This document shows positions 50,881 through 64,000 of a stretch of 64,000 bases of DNA, in pieces (within the stretch, counting starts at the first letter, position 1; every line of letters starts with the position of its first letter). The notes beneath the pieces were generated by a model, which had not been told where the DNA came from, did no database searches, and was given only the letters and a program-made list of their open reading frames with translations. The position numbers and the translations under genes are program-made. This stretch comes from Leuctra nigra. Taxonomy: Eukaryota > Arthropoda > Insecta > Plecoptera > Leuctridae. Location of the stretch: positions 16,610,309 to 16,674,308 of the forward strand of contig OW203766.1 in NCBI GenBank assembly GCA_934045905.1, in the 5' to 3' direction.

Positions 50881-53800
50881 GAGGAGGATCCTGCAGGACA
50901 CATCACGTGGTTACTCTAGACCAATCACTGACAATGCTCAGAGGAGGCTCCTGCAGGACACATCACGTGGTTACTCTAGACCAATCACTGACAATGCTCA
51001 GAGGAGGCTCCTGCAGGACACATCACGTGGTTACTCTAGACCAATCACTGACAATGCTCAGAGGAGGATCCTGCAGGACACATCACGTGGTTACTCTCAA
51101 CCAATCACTGACAATGCTCAGAGGAGGATCCTGCAGGACACATCACGTGGTTACTCTAGACCAATCACTGACAATGCTCAGAGGAGGATCCTGCAGGACA
51201 CATCACGTGGTTACTCTAGACCAATCACTGACAATGCTCAGAGGAGGATCCTGCAGGACACATCACGTGGTTACTCTAGACCAATCACTGACAATGCTCA
51301 GAGGAGGCTCCTGCAGGACACATCACGTGGTTACTCTAGACCAATCACTGACAATGCTCAGAGGAGGATCCTGCAGGACACATCACGTGGTTACTCTAGA
51401 CCAATCACTGACAATGCTCAGAGGAGGATCCTGCAGGACACATCACGTGGTTACTCTCAACCAATCACTGACAATGCTCAGAGGAGGATCCTGCAGGACA
51501 CATCACGTGGTTACTCTAGACCAATCACTGACAATGCTCAGAGGAGGATCCTGCAGGACACATCACGTGGTTACTCTAGACCAATCACTGACAATGCTCA
51601 GAGGAGGATCCTGCAGGACACATCACGTGGTTACTCTAGACCAATCACTGACAATGCTCAGAGGAGGATCCTGCAGGACACATCACGTGGTTACTCTAGA
51701 CCAATCACTGACAATGCTCAGAGGAGGCTCCTGCAGGACACATCACGTGGTTACTCTCAACCAATCACTGACAATGCTCAGAGGAGGATCCTGCAGGACA
51801 CATCACGTGGTTACTCTAGACCAATCACTGACAATGCTCAGAGGAGGATCCTGCAGGACACATCACGTGGTTACTCTAGACCAATCACTGACAATGCTCA
51901 GAGGAGGATCCTGCAGGACACATCACGTGGTTACTCTAGACTAATCACTGACAATGCTCAGAGGAGGATCCTGCAGGACACATCACGTGGTTACTCTAGA
52001 CCAATCACTGACAATGCTCAGAGGAGGCTCCTGCAGGACACATCACGTGGTTACTCTAGACTAATCACTGACAATGCTCAGAGGAGGATCCTGCAGGACA
52101 CATCACGTGGTTACTCTCAACCAATCACTGACAATGCTCAGAGGAGGATCCTGCAGGACACATCACGTGGTTACTCTCAACCAATCACTGACAATGCTCA
52201 GAGGAGGATCCTGCAGGACACATCACGTGGTTACTCTAGACTAATCACTGACAATGCTCAGAGGAGGATCCTGCAGGACACATCACGTGGTTACTCTCAA
52301 CCAATCACTGACAATGCTCAGAGGAGGATCCTGCAGGACACATCACGTGGTTACTCTCAACCAATCACTGACAATGCTCAGAGGAGGATCCTGCAGGACA
52401 CATCACGTGGTTACTCTCAACCAATCACTGACAATGCTCAGAGGAGGATCCTGCAGGATTCATCACGTGGTTACTCTAGACCAATCACTGACAATGCTCA
52501 GAGGAGGATCCTGCAGGACACATCACGTGGTTACTCTGGACCAATCACTGACAATGCTCAGAGGAGGATCCTGCAGGACACATCACGTGGTTACTCTAGA
52601 CCAATCACTGACAATGCTCAGAGGAGGATCCTGCAGGACACATCACGTGGTTACTCTCAACCAATCACTGACAATGCTCAGAGGAGGATCCTGCAGGACA
52701 CATCACGTGGTTACTCTCAACCAATCACTGACAATGCTCAGAGGAGGATCCTGCAGGACACATCACGTGGTTACTCTAGACCAATCACTGACAATGCTCA
52801 GAGGAGGATCCTGCAGGACACATCACGTGGTTACTCTAGACCAATCACTGACAATGCTCAGAGGAGGATCCTGCAGGACACATCACGTGGTTACTCTGGA
52901 CCAATCACTGACAATGCTCAGAGGAGGATCCTGCAGGACACATCACGTGGTTACTCTAGACCAATCACTGACAATGCTCAGAGGAGGATCCTGCAGGACA
53001 CATCACGTGGTTACTCTAGACCAATCACTGACAATGCTCAGAGGAGGATCCTGCAGGACACATCACGTGGTTACTCTGGACCAATCACTGACAATGCTCA
53101 GAGGAGGATCCTGCAGGACACATCACGTGGTTACTCTAGACCAATCACTGACAATGCTCAGAGGAGGATCCTGCAGGACACATCACGTGGTTACTCTAGA
53201 CCAATCACTGACAATGCTCAGAGGAGGATCCTGCAGGACACATCACGTGGTTACTCTAGACTAATCACTGACAATGCTCAGAGGAGGATCCTGCAGGACA
53301 CATCACGTGGTTACTCTAGACCAATCACTGACAATGCTCAGAGGAGGATCCTGCAGGACACATCACGTGGTTACTCTCAACCAATCACTGACAATGCTCA
53401 GAGGAGGATCCTGCAGGACACATCACGTGGTTACTCTAGACCAATCACTGACAATGCTCAGAGGAGGATCCTGCAGGACACATCACGTGGTTACTCTAGA
53501 CCAATCACTGACAATGCTCAGAGGAGGATCCTGCAGGACACATCACGTGGTTACTCTAGACCAATCACTGACAATGCTCAGAGGAGGATCCTGCAGGACA
53601 CATCACGTGGTTACTCTCAACCAATCACTGACAATGCTCAGAGGAGGATCCTGCAGGACACATCACGTGGTTACTCTAGACCAATCACTGACAATGCTCA
53701 GAGGAGGATCCTGCAGGACACATCACGTGGTTACTCTAGACCAATCACTGACAATGCTCAGAGGAGGATCCTGCAGGACACATCACGTGGTTACTCTCAA

Positions 53801-55080
53801 CCAATCACTGACAATGCTCAGAGGAGGATCCTGCAGGACACATCACGTGGTTACTCTAGACCAATCACTGACAATGCTCAGAGGAGGATCCTGCAGGACA
53901 CATCACGTGGTTACTCTAGACTAATCACTGACAATGCTCAGAGGAGGATCCTGCAGGACACATCACGTGGTTACTCTAGACCAATCACTGACAATGCTCA
54001 GAGGAGGATCCTGCAGGACACATCACGTGGTTACTCTAGACCAATCACTGACAATGCTCAGAGGAGGATCCTGCAGGACACATCACGTGGTTACTCTAGA
54101 CCAATCACTGACAATGCTCAGAGGAGGATCCTGCAGGACACATCACGTGGTTACTCTCAACCAATCACTGACAATGCTCAGAGGAGGATCCTGCAGGACA
54201 CATCACGTGGTTACTCTCAACCAATCACTGACAATGCTCAGAGGAGGATCCTGCAGGACACATCACGTGGTTACTCTAGACCAATCACTGACAATGCTCA
54301 GAGGAGGATCCTGCAGGACACATCACGTGGTTACTCTCAACCAATCACTGACAATGCTCAGAGGAGGATCCTGCAGGACACATCACGTGGTTACTCTCAA
54401 CCAATCACTGACAATGCTCAGAGGAGGATCCTGCAGGACACATCACGTGGTTACTCTAGACCAATCACTGACAATGCTCAGAGGAGGATCCTGCAGGACA
54501 CATCACGTGGTTACTCTCAACCAATCACTGACAATGCTCAGAGGAGGATCCTGCAGGACACATCACGTGGTTACTCTAGACCAATCACTGACAATGCTCA
54601 GAGGAGGATCCTGCAGGACACATCACGTGGTTACTCTAGACCAATCACTGACAATGCTCAGAGGAGGATCCTGCAGGACACATCACGTGGTTACTCTCAA
54701 CCAATCACTGACAATGCTCAGAGGAGGATCCTGCAGGACACATCACGTGGTTACTCTAGACCAATCACTGACAATGCTCAGAGGAGGATCCTGCAGGACA
54801 CATCACGTGGTTACTCTAGACCAATCACTGACAATGCTCAGAGGAGGATCCTGCAGGACACATCACGTGGTTACTCTAGACCAATCACTGACAATGCTCA
54901 GAGGAGGATCCTGCAGGACACATCACGTGGTTACTCTCAACCAATCACTGACAATGCTCAGAGGAGGATCCTGCAGGACACATCACGTGGTTACTCTAGA
55001 CCAATCACTGACAATGCTCAGAGGAGGATCCTGCAGGACACATCACGTGGTTACTCTAGACCAATCACTGACAATGCTCA

Positions 55081-55560
55081 GAGGAGGATCCTGCAGGACA
55101 CATCACGTGGTTACTCTCAACCAATCACTGACAATGCTCAGAGGAGGATCCTGCAGGACACATCACGTGGTTACTCTCAACCAATCACTGACAATGCTCA
55201 GAGGAGGATCCTGCAGGACACATCACGTGGTTACTCTAGACCAATCACTAACAATGCTCAGAGGAGGATCCTGCAGGACACATCACGTGGTTACTCTCAA
55301 CCAATCACTGACAATGCTCAGAGGAGGATCCTGCAGGACACATCACGTGGTTACTCTCAACCAATCACTGACAATGCTCAGAGGAGGATCCTGCAGGACA
55401 CATCACGTGGTTACTCTAGACCAATCACTAACAATGCTCAGAGGAGGATCCTGCAGGACACATCACGTGGTTACTCTCAACCAATCACTGACAATGCTCA
55501 GAGGAGGATCCTGCAGGACACATCACGTGGTTACTCTCAACCAATCACTGACAATGCTCA
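55081..55560. repeat. Higher-order repeat, 180 bp (3 units)
   Basis: The order caa, caa, aga with cactaacaatg repeats, the variant lying at about 55250 and 55430, followed by another caa, caa pair. Confidence 0.75.
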
Positions 55561-57360
55561 GAGGAGGATCCTGCAGGACACATCACGTGGTTACTCTAGA
55601 CCAATCACTGACAATGCTCAGAGGAGGATCCTGCAGGACACATCACGTGGTTACTCTAGACCAATCACTGACAATGCTCAGAGGAGGATCCTGCAGGACA
55701 CATCACGTGGTTACTCTAGACCAATCACTGACAATGCTCAGAGGAGGATCCTGCAGGACACATCACGTGGTTACTCTCAACCAATCACTGACAATGCTCA
55801 GAGGAGGATCCTGCAGGACACATCACGTGATTACTCTAGACCAATCACTGACAATGCTCAGAGGAGGATCCTGCAGGACACATCACGTGGTTACTCTAGA
55901 CCAATCACTGACAATGCTCAGAGGAGGATCCTGCAGGACACATCACGTGGTTACTCTAGACCAATCACTGACAATGCTCAGAGGAGGATCCTGCAGGACA
56001 CATCACGTGGTTACTCTAGACCAATCACTGACAATGCTCAGAGGAGGATCCTGCAGGACACATCACGTGGTTATTCTAGACCAATCACTGACAATGCTCA
56101 GAGGAGGATCCTGCAGGACACATCACGTGGTTACTCTAGACCAATCACTGACAATGCTCAGAGGAGGATCCTGCAGGACACATCACGTGGTTACTCTAGA
56201 CCAATCACTGACAATGCTCAGAGGAGGATCCTGCAGGACACATCACGTGGTTACTCTAGACTAATCACTGACAATGCTCAGAGGAGGATCCTGCAGGACA
56301 CATCACGTGGTTACTCTCAACCAATCACTGACAATGCTCAGAGGAGGATCCTGCAGGACACATCACGTGGTTACTCTCAACCAATCACTGACAATGCTCA
56401 GAGGAGGCTCCTGCAGGACACATCACGTGGTTACTCTCAACCAATCACTGACAATGCTCAGAGGAGGATCCTGCAGGACACATCACGTGGTTATTCTAGA
56501 CCAATCACTGACAATGCTCAGAGGAGGATCCTGCAGGACACATCACGTGGTTACTCTAGACCAATCACTGACAATGCTCAGAGGAGGATCCTGCAGGACA
56601 CATCACGTGGTTACTCTCAACCAATCACTGACAATGCTCAGAGGAGGATCCTGCAGGACACATCACGTGGTTACTCTCAACCAATCACTGACAATGCTCA
56701 GAGGAGGATCCTGCAGGACACATCACGTGGTTATTCTAGACCAATCACTGACAATGCTCAGAGGAGGATCCTGCAGGACACATCACGTGGTTACTCTAGA
56801 CCAATCACTGACAATGCTCAGAGGAGGATCCTGCAGGACACATCACGTGGTTACTCTCAACCAATCACTGACAATGCTCAGAGGAGGATCCTGCAGGACA
56901 CATCACGTGGTTACTCTAGACCAATCACTGACAATGCTCAGAGGAGGATCCTGCAGGACACATCACGTGGTTACTCTAGACCAATCACTGACAATGCTCA
57001 GAGGAGGATCCTGCAGGACACATCACGTGGTTACTCTCAACCAATCACTGACAATGCTCAGAGGAGGATCCTGCAGGACACATCACGTGGTTACTCTAGA
57101 CCAATCACTGACAATGCTCAGAGGAGGATCCTGCAGGACACATCACGTGGTTACTCTAGACCAATCACTGACAATGCTCAGAGGAGGATCCTGCAGGACA
57201 CATCACGTGGTTACTCTAGACCAATCACTGACAATGCTCAGAGGAGGATCCTGCAGGACACATCACGTGGTTACTCTAGACCAATCACTGACAATGCTCA
57301 GAGGAGGATCCTGCAGGACACATCACGTGGTTACTCTAGACTAATCACTGACAATGCTCA

Positions 57361-59820
57361 GAGGAGGATCCTGCAGGACACATCACGTGGTTACTCTCAA
57401 CCAATCACTGACAATGCTCAGAGGAGGATCCTGCAGGACACATCACGTGGTTACTCTAGACCAATCACTGACAATGCTCAGAGGAGGATCCTGCAGGACA
57501 CATCACGTGGTTACTCTAGACCAATCACTGACAATGCTCAGAGGAGGATCCTGCAGGACACATCACGTGGTTACTCTCAACCAATCACTGACAATGCTCA
57601 GAGGAGGATCCTGCAGGACACATCACGTGGTTACTCTAGACCAATCACTGACAATGCTCAGAGGAGGATCCTGCAGGACACATCACGTGGTTACTCTCAA
57701 CCAATCACTGACAATGCTCAGAGGAGGATCCTGCAGGACACATCACGTGGTTACTCTAGACCAATCACTGACAATGCTCAGAGGAGGATCCTGCAGGACA
57801 CATCACGTGGTGACTCTAGACCAATCACTGACAATGCTCAGAGGAGGATCCTGCAGGACACATCACGTGGTTACTCTAGACCAATCACTGACAATGCTCA
57901 GAGGAGGATCCTGCAGGACACATCACGTGGTTACTCTCAACCAATCACTGACAATGCTCAGAGGAGGATCCTGCAGGACACATCACGTGGTTACTCTAGA
58001 CCAATCACTGACAATGCTCAGAGGAGGATCCTGCAGGACACATCACGTGGTTACTCTAGACCAATCACTGACAATGCTCAGAGGAGGATCCTGCAGGACA
58101 CATCACGTGGTTACTCTAGACCAATCACTGACAATGCTCAGAGGAGGATCCTGCAGGACACATCACGTGGTTACTCTAGACTAATCACTGACAATGCTCA
58201 GAGGAGGATCCTGCAGGACACATCACGTGGTTACTCTCAACCAATCACTGACAATGCTCAGAGGAGGATCCTGCAGGACACATCACGTGGTTACTCTAGA
58301 CCAATCACTGACAATGCTCAGAGGAGGATCCTGCAGGACACATCACGTGGTTACTCTAGACCAATCACTGACAATGCTCAGAGGAGGATCCTGCAGGACA
58401 CATCACGTGGTTACTCTCAACCAATCACTGACAATGCTCAGAGGAGGATCCTGCAGGACACATCACGTGGTTACTCTAGACCAATCACTGACAATGCTCA
58501 GAGGAGGATCCTGCAGGACACATCACGTGGTTACTCTCAACCAATCACTGACAATGCTCAGAGGAGGATCCTGCAGGACACATCACGTGGTTACTCTAGA
58601 CCAATCACTGACAATGCTCAGAGGAGGATCCTGCAGGACACATCACGTGGTTACTCTAGACCAATCACTGACAATGCTCAGAGGAGGATCCTGCAGGACA
58701 CATCACGTGGTTACTCTAGACCAATCACTGACAATGCTCAGAGGAGGATCCTGCAGGACACATCACGTGGTTACTCTCAACCAATCACTGACAATGCTCA
58801 GAGGAGGATCCTGCAGGACACATCACGTGGTTACTCTAGACCAATCACTGACAATGCTCAGAGGAGGATCCTGCAGGACACATCACGTGGTTACTCTAGA
58901 CCAATCACTGACAATGCTCAGAGGAGGATCCTGCAGGACACATCACGTGGTTACTCTAGACCAATCACTGACAATGCTCAGAGGAGGATCCTGCAGGACA
59001 CATCACGTGGTTACTCTAGACCAATCACTGACAATGCTCAGAGGAGGATCCTGCAGGACACATCACGTGGTTACTCTCAACCAATCACTGACAATGCTCA
59101 GAGGAGGATCCTGCAGGACACATCACGTGGTTACTCTAGACTAATCACTGACAATGCTCAGAGGAGGATCCTGCAGGACACATCACGTGGTTACTCTCAA
59201 CCAATCACTGACAATGCTCAGAGGAGGATCCTGCAGGACACATCACGTGGTTACTCTAGACCAATCACTGACAATGCTCAGAGGAGGATCCTGCAGGACA
59301 CATCACGTGGTTACTCTAGACCAATCACTGACAATGCTCAGAGGAGGATCCTGCAGGACACATCACGTGGTTACTCTCAACCAATCACTGACAATGCTCA
59401 GAGGAGGATCCTGCAGGACACATCACGTGGTTACTCTAGACCAATCACTGACAATGCTCAGAGGAGGATCCTGCAGGACACATCACGTGGTTACTCTCAA
59501 CCAATCACTGACAATGCTCAGAGGAGGATCCTGCAGGACACATCACGTGGTTACTCTAGACCAATCACTGACAATGCTCAGAGGAGGATCCTGCAGGACA
59601 CATCACGTGGTTACTCTAGACCAATCACTGACAATGCTCAGAGGAGGATCCTGCAGGACACATCACGTGGTTACTCTAGACCAATCACTGACAATGCTCA
59701 GAGGAGGATCCTGCAGGACACATCACGTGGTTACTCTAGACCAATCACTGACAATGCTCAGAGGAGGATCCTGCAGGACACATCACGTGGTTACTCTAGA
59801 CTAATCACTGACAATGCTCA
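57361..59820. repeat. Higher-order repeat, 840/960/660 bp
   Basis: Blocks starting at 57361, 58201 and 59161 open with the same nine-unit order (caa, aga, aga, caa, aga, caa, aga, aga, aga) and each closes with an aga-ctaa unit. The blocks hold 14, 16 and 11 units. Confidence 0.85.
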
Positions 59821-62800
59821 GAGGAGGATCCTGCAGGACACATCACGTGGTTACTCTCAACCAATCACTAACAATGCTCAGAGGAGGATCCTGCAGGACA
59901 CATCACGTGGTTACTCTGGACCAATCACTGACAATGCTCAGAGGAGGATCCTGCAGGACACATCACGTGGTTACTCTAGACTAATCACTGACAATGCTCA
60001 GAGGAGGATCCTGCAGGACACATCACGTGATTACTCTCAACCAATCACTGACAATGCTCAGAGGAGGATCCTGCAGGACACATCACGTGGTTACTCTCAA
60101 CCAATCACTGACAATGCTCAGAGGAGGATCCTGCAGGACACATCACGTGGTTACTCTCAACCAATCACTGACAATGCTCAGAGGAGGATCCTGCAGGACA
60201 CATCACGTGATTACTCTAGACCAATCACTGACAATGCTCAGAGGAGGATCCTGCAGGACACATCACGTGGTTACTCTCAACCAATCACTGACAATGCTCA
60301 GAGGAGGATCCTGCAGGACACATCACGTGGTTACTCTAGACCAATCACTGACAATGCTCAGAGGAGGATCCTGCAGGACACATCACGTGGTTACTCTAGA
60401 CCAATCACTGACAATGCTCAGAGGAGGATCCTGCAGGACACATCACGTGGTTACTCTAGACCAATCACTGACAATGCTCAGAGGAGGATCCTGCAGGACA
60501 CATCACGTGGTTACTCTAGACCAATCACTGACAATGCTCAGAGGAGGATCCTGCAGGACACATCACGTGGTTACTCTCAACCAATCACTGACAATGCTCA
60601 GAGGAGGATCCTGCAGGACACATCACGTGGTTACTCTCAACCAATCACTGACAATGCTCAGAGGAGGATCCTGCAGGACACATCACGTGGTTACTCTAGA
60701 CCAATCACTGACAATGCTCAGAGGAGGATCCTGCAGGACACATCACGTGGTTACTCTCAACCAATCACTGACAATGCTCAGAGGAGGATCCTGCAGGACA
60801 CATCACGTGGTTACTCTAGACCAATCACTGACAATGCTCAGAGGAGGATCCTGCAGGACACATCACGTGGTTACTCTCAACCAATCACTGACAATGCTCA
60901 GAGGAGGCTCCTGCAGGACACATCACGTGATTACTCTAGACCAATCACTGACAATGCTCAGAGGAGGATCCTGCAGGACACATCACGTGGTTACTCTCAA
61001 CCAATCACTGACAATGCTCAGAGGAGGATCCTGCAGGACACATCACGTGGTTACTCTCAACCAATCACTGACAATGCTCAGAGGAGGATCCTGCAGGACA
61101 CATCACGTGGTTACTCTAGACCAATCACTGACAATGCTCAGAGGAGGATCCTGCAGGACACATCACGTGGTTACTCTAGACCAATCACTGACAATGCTCA
61201 GAGGAGGATCCTGCAGGACACATCACGTGGTTACTCTCAACTAATCACTGACAATGCTCAGAGGAGGATCCTGCAGGACACATCACGTGGTTACTCTAGA
61301 CCAATCACTGACAATGCTCAGAGGAGGATCCTGCAGGACACATCACGTGGTTACTCTCAAATAATCACTGACAATGCTCAGAGGAGGATCCTGCAGGACA
61401 CATCACGTGGTTACTCTAGACCAATCACTGACAATGCTCAGAGGAGGATCCTGCAGGACACATCACGTGGTTACTCTAGACCAATCACTGACAATGCTCA
61501 GAGGAGGATCCTGCAGGACACATCACGTGGTTACTCTCAACCAATCACTGACAATGCTCAGAGGAGGATCCTGCAGGACACATCACGTGGTTACTCTAGA
61601 CCAATCACTGACAATGCTCAGAGGAGGATCCTGCAGGACACATCACGTGGTTACTCTAGACCAATCACTGACAATGCTCAGAGGAGGATCCTGCAGGACA
61701 CATCACGTGGTTACTCTCAACCAATCACTGACAATGCTCAGAGGAGGATCCTGCAGGACACATCACGTGGTTACTCTAGACCAATCACTGATAATGCTCA
61801 GAGGAGGATCCTGCAGGACACATCACGTGGTTACTCTCAACCAATCACTGACAATGCTCAGAGGAGGATCCTGCAGGACACATCACGTGGTTACTCTAGA
61901 CCAATCACTGACAATGCTCAGAGGAGGATCCTGCAGGACACATCACGTGGTTACTCTGGACCAATCACTGACAATGCTCAGAGGAGGATCCTGCAGGACA
62001 CATCACGTGGTTACTCTAGACCAATCACTGACAATGCTCAGAGGAGGATCCTGCAGGACACATCACGTGGTTACTCTAGACCAATCACTGACAATGCTCA
62101 GAGGAGGATCCTGCAGGACACATCACGTGGTTACTCTAGACCAATCACTGACAATGCTCAGAGGAGGATCCTGCAGGACACATCACGTGGTTACTCTCAA
62201 CCAATCACTGACAATGCTCAGAGGAGGATCCTGCAGGACACATCACGTGGTTACTCTCAACCAATCACTGACAATGCTCAGAGGAGGATCCTGCAGGACA
62301 CATCACGTGGTTACTCTCAACCAATCACTGACAATGCTCAGAGGAGGATCCTGCAGGACACATCACGTGGTCACTCTAGACCAATCACTGACAATGCTCA
62401 GAGGAGGATCCTGCAGGACACATCACGTGGTTACTCTCAACCAATCACTGACAATGCTCAGAGGAGGATCCTGCAGGACACATCACGTGGTTACTCTAGA
62501 CCAATCACTGACAATGCTCAGAGGAGGATCCTGCAGGACACATCACGTGGTTACTCTCAACCAATCACTGACAATGCTCAGAGGAGGATCCTGCAGGACA
62601 CATCACGTGGTTACTCTAGACCAATCACTGACAATGCTCAGAGGAGGATCCTGCAGGACACATCACGTGGTTACTCTAGACCAATCACTGACAATGCTCA
62701 GAGGAGGATCCTGCAGGACACATCACGTGGTTACTCTAGACCAATCACTGACAATGCTCAGAGGAGGATCCTGCAGGACACATCACGTGGTTACTCTCAA

Positions 62801-64000
62801 CCAATCACTGACAATGCTTAGAGGAGGCTCCTGCAGGACACATCACGTGGTTACTCTAGACCAATCACTGACAATGCTCAGAGGAGGATCCTGCAGGACA
62901 CATCACGTGGTTACTCTCAACCAATCACTGACAATGCTCAGAGGAGGATCCTGCAGGACACATCACGTGGTTACTCTAGACCAATCACTGACAATGCTCA
63001 GAGGAGGATCCTGCAGGACACATCAGGTGGTTACTCTCAACCAATCACTGACAATGCTCAGAGGAGGATCCTGCAGGACACATCACGTGGTTACTCTCAA
63101 CCAATCACTGACAATGCTCAGAGGAGGATCCTGCAGGACACATCACGTGGTTACTCTCAACCAATCACTGACAATGCTCAGAGGAGGATCCTGCAGGACA
63201 CATCACGTGGTTACTCTAGACCAATCACTGACAATGCTCAGAGGAGGATCCTGCAGGACACATCACGTGGTTACTCTCAACCAATCACTGACAATGCTCA
63301 GAGGAGGATCCTGCAGGACACATCACGTGGTTACTCTCAACCAATCACTGACAATGCTCAGAGGAGGATCCTGCAGGACACATCACGTGGTTACTCTAGA
63401 CCAATCACTGACAATGCTCAGAGGAGGATCCTGCAGGACACATCACGTGGTTACTCTAGACTAATCACTGACAATGCTCAGAGGAGGATCCTGCAGGACA
63501 CATCACGTGGTTACTCTAGACCAATCACTGACAATGCTCAGAGGAGGATCCTGCAGGACACATCACGTGGTTACTCTCAACCAATCACTGACAATGCTCA
63601 GAGGAGGATCCTGCAGGACACATCACGTGGTTACTCTAGACCAATCACTGACAATGCTCAGAGGAGGATCCTGCAGGACACATCACGTGGTTACTCTCAA
63701 CCAATCACTGACAATGCTCAGAGGAGGATCCTGCAGGACACATCACGTGGTTACTCTGGACCAATCACTGACAATGCTCAGAGGAGGATCCTGCAGGACA
63801 CATCACGTGATTACTCTCAACCAATCACTGACAATGCTCAGAGGAGGATCCTGCAGGACACATCACGTGGTTACTCTCAACCAATCACTGACAATGCTCA
63901 GAGGAGGATCCTGCAGGACACATCACGTGGTTACTCTAGACCAATCACTGACAATGCTCAGAGGAGGATCCTGCAGGACACATCACGTGGTTACTCTCAA

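Larger units (their letters stand above)
12164..64000. repeat. 60-bp satellite, about 864 tandem copies, derived from the IR 3' splice site
   Basis: The unit contains tgctcagaggaggatcctgc, then aggacacatcacgtggttac, then tctagaccaatcactgacaa. The period stays at 60 bp throughout except for one 4-bp insertion near 22660. The array continues off the window. Common variants are tctaga/tctcaa/tctgga before cc, ccaa/ctaa, ggatcc/ggctcc and cgtggtt/cgtgatt. On the - strand each unit holds TAAC, the acceptor CAG, then GATCCTCC and about 13 further bases identical to the start of the IR exon. Only three units were noticed with the AG destroyed (26821, 30361, 37741). Each unit also has an E-box CACGTG and usually a CCAAT. 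BamHI and PstI sites recur once per unit. Confidence 0.99.

Noticed and set aside
12164..64000. CRISPR-like array
   Set aside because: There are no unique spacers: the whole 60-bp unit repeats, and the setting is eukaryotic with introns.
12164..64000. Centromeric or telomeric satellite
   Set aside because: The unit is explained by a local intron/exon junction, and nothing in the window ties it to a centromere or telomere. Distribution elsewhere in the genome cannot be judged from here.

Overview
This is eukaryotic nuclear DNA, most likely from an arthropod and probably an insect. The reasons are GT-AG introns, an insect-type ionotropic receptor (IR) fragment, a degraded non-LTR retrotransposon, a hAT-type element with an 8-bp target duplication, and a huge satellite. 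I see no prokaryotic features. The species cannot be named from the sequence alone.

Region 1 (about 1-9030, + strand) holds the 3' part of an unrecognised gene built from at least 14 near-identical micro-exons of 48-54 nt. All introns are phase 1, and only one frame is open through every exon. Each exon encodes one 16-18 residue module, for example EPVVIDDLAGFKKRSA. The KKR (KER in one copy) and the SAEP/NAEP linkers look like propeptide-convertase and dipeptidyl-peptidase processing sites. The last exon stops (TAG) exactly after the Phe that precedes KKR in the other copies. This suggests a secreted multi-copy peptide precursor. The start and any signal peptide lie upstream of the window. 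The array shows birth and death of exons: a recent 311-bp two-exon duplication, one exon with a mutated donor, and four ghost exons reduced to an acceptor plus about 8 nt. Its larger introns carry transposons, including a foldback with perfect 145-bp arms and a 5'-truncated LINE nested inside an inverted copy of the same element family.

Region 2 (about 9030-12186) contains dispersed repeats, a hAT-like MITE, and two - strand exons of an ionotropic receptor. These cover the S1 ligand-binding half, including the conserved Arg five residues before DFS. The two exons join in frame across a 656-bp intron. The 5' splice site of the second exon has been duplicated in tandem, 34 bp apart.

Region 3 (12164-64000, 81% of the window, running off the edge) is one tandem array of a 60-bp unit, about 864 copies, with a single 4-bp length change. 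Read on the - strand, each unit is a copy of the IR exon's own 3' splice-site region: a branch-like TAAC, the acceptor CAG and about 21 nt of exon beginning GATCCTCC. The satellite therefore appears to have been born by amplification of an intron/exon junction. It places some 860 decoy acceptors immediately upstream of the real one. Several higher-order repeats (240 to 960 bp) record its later expansion.

The two genes converge. The remaining IR exons were not found, so the IR is either a remnant or continues past the peptide gene.
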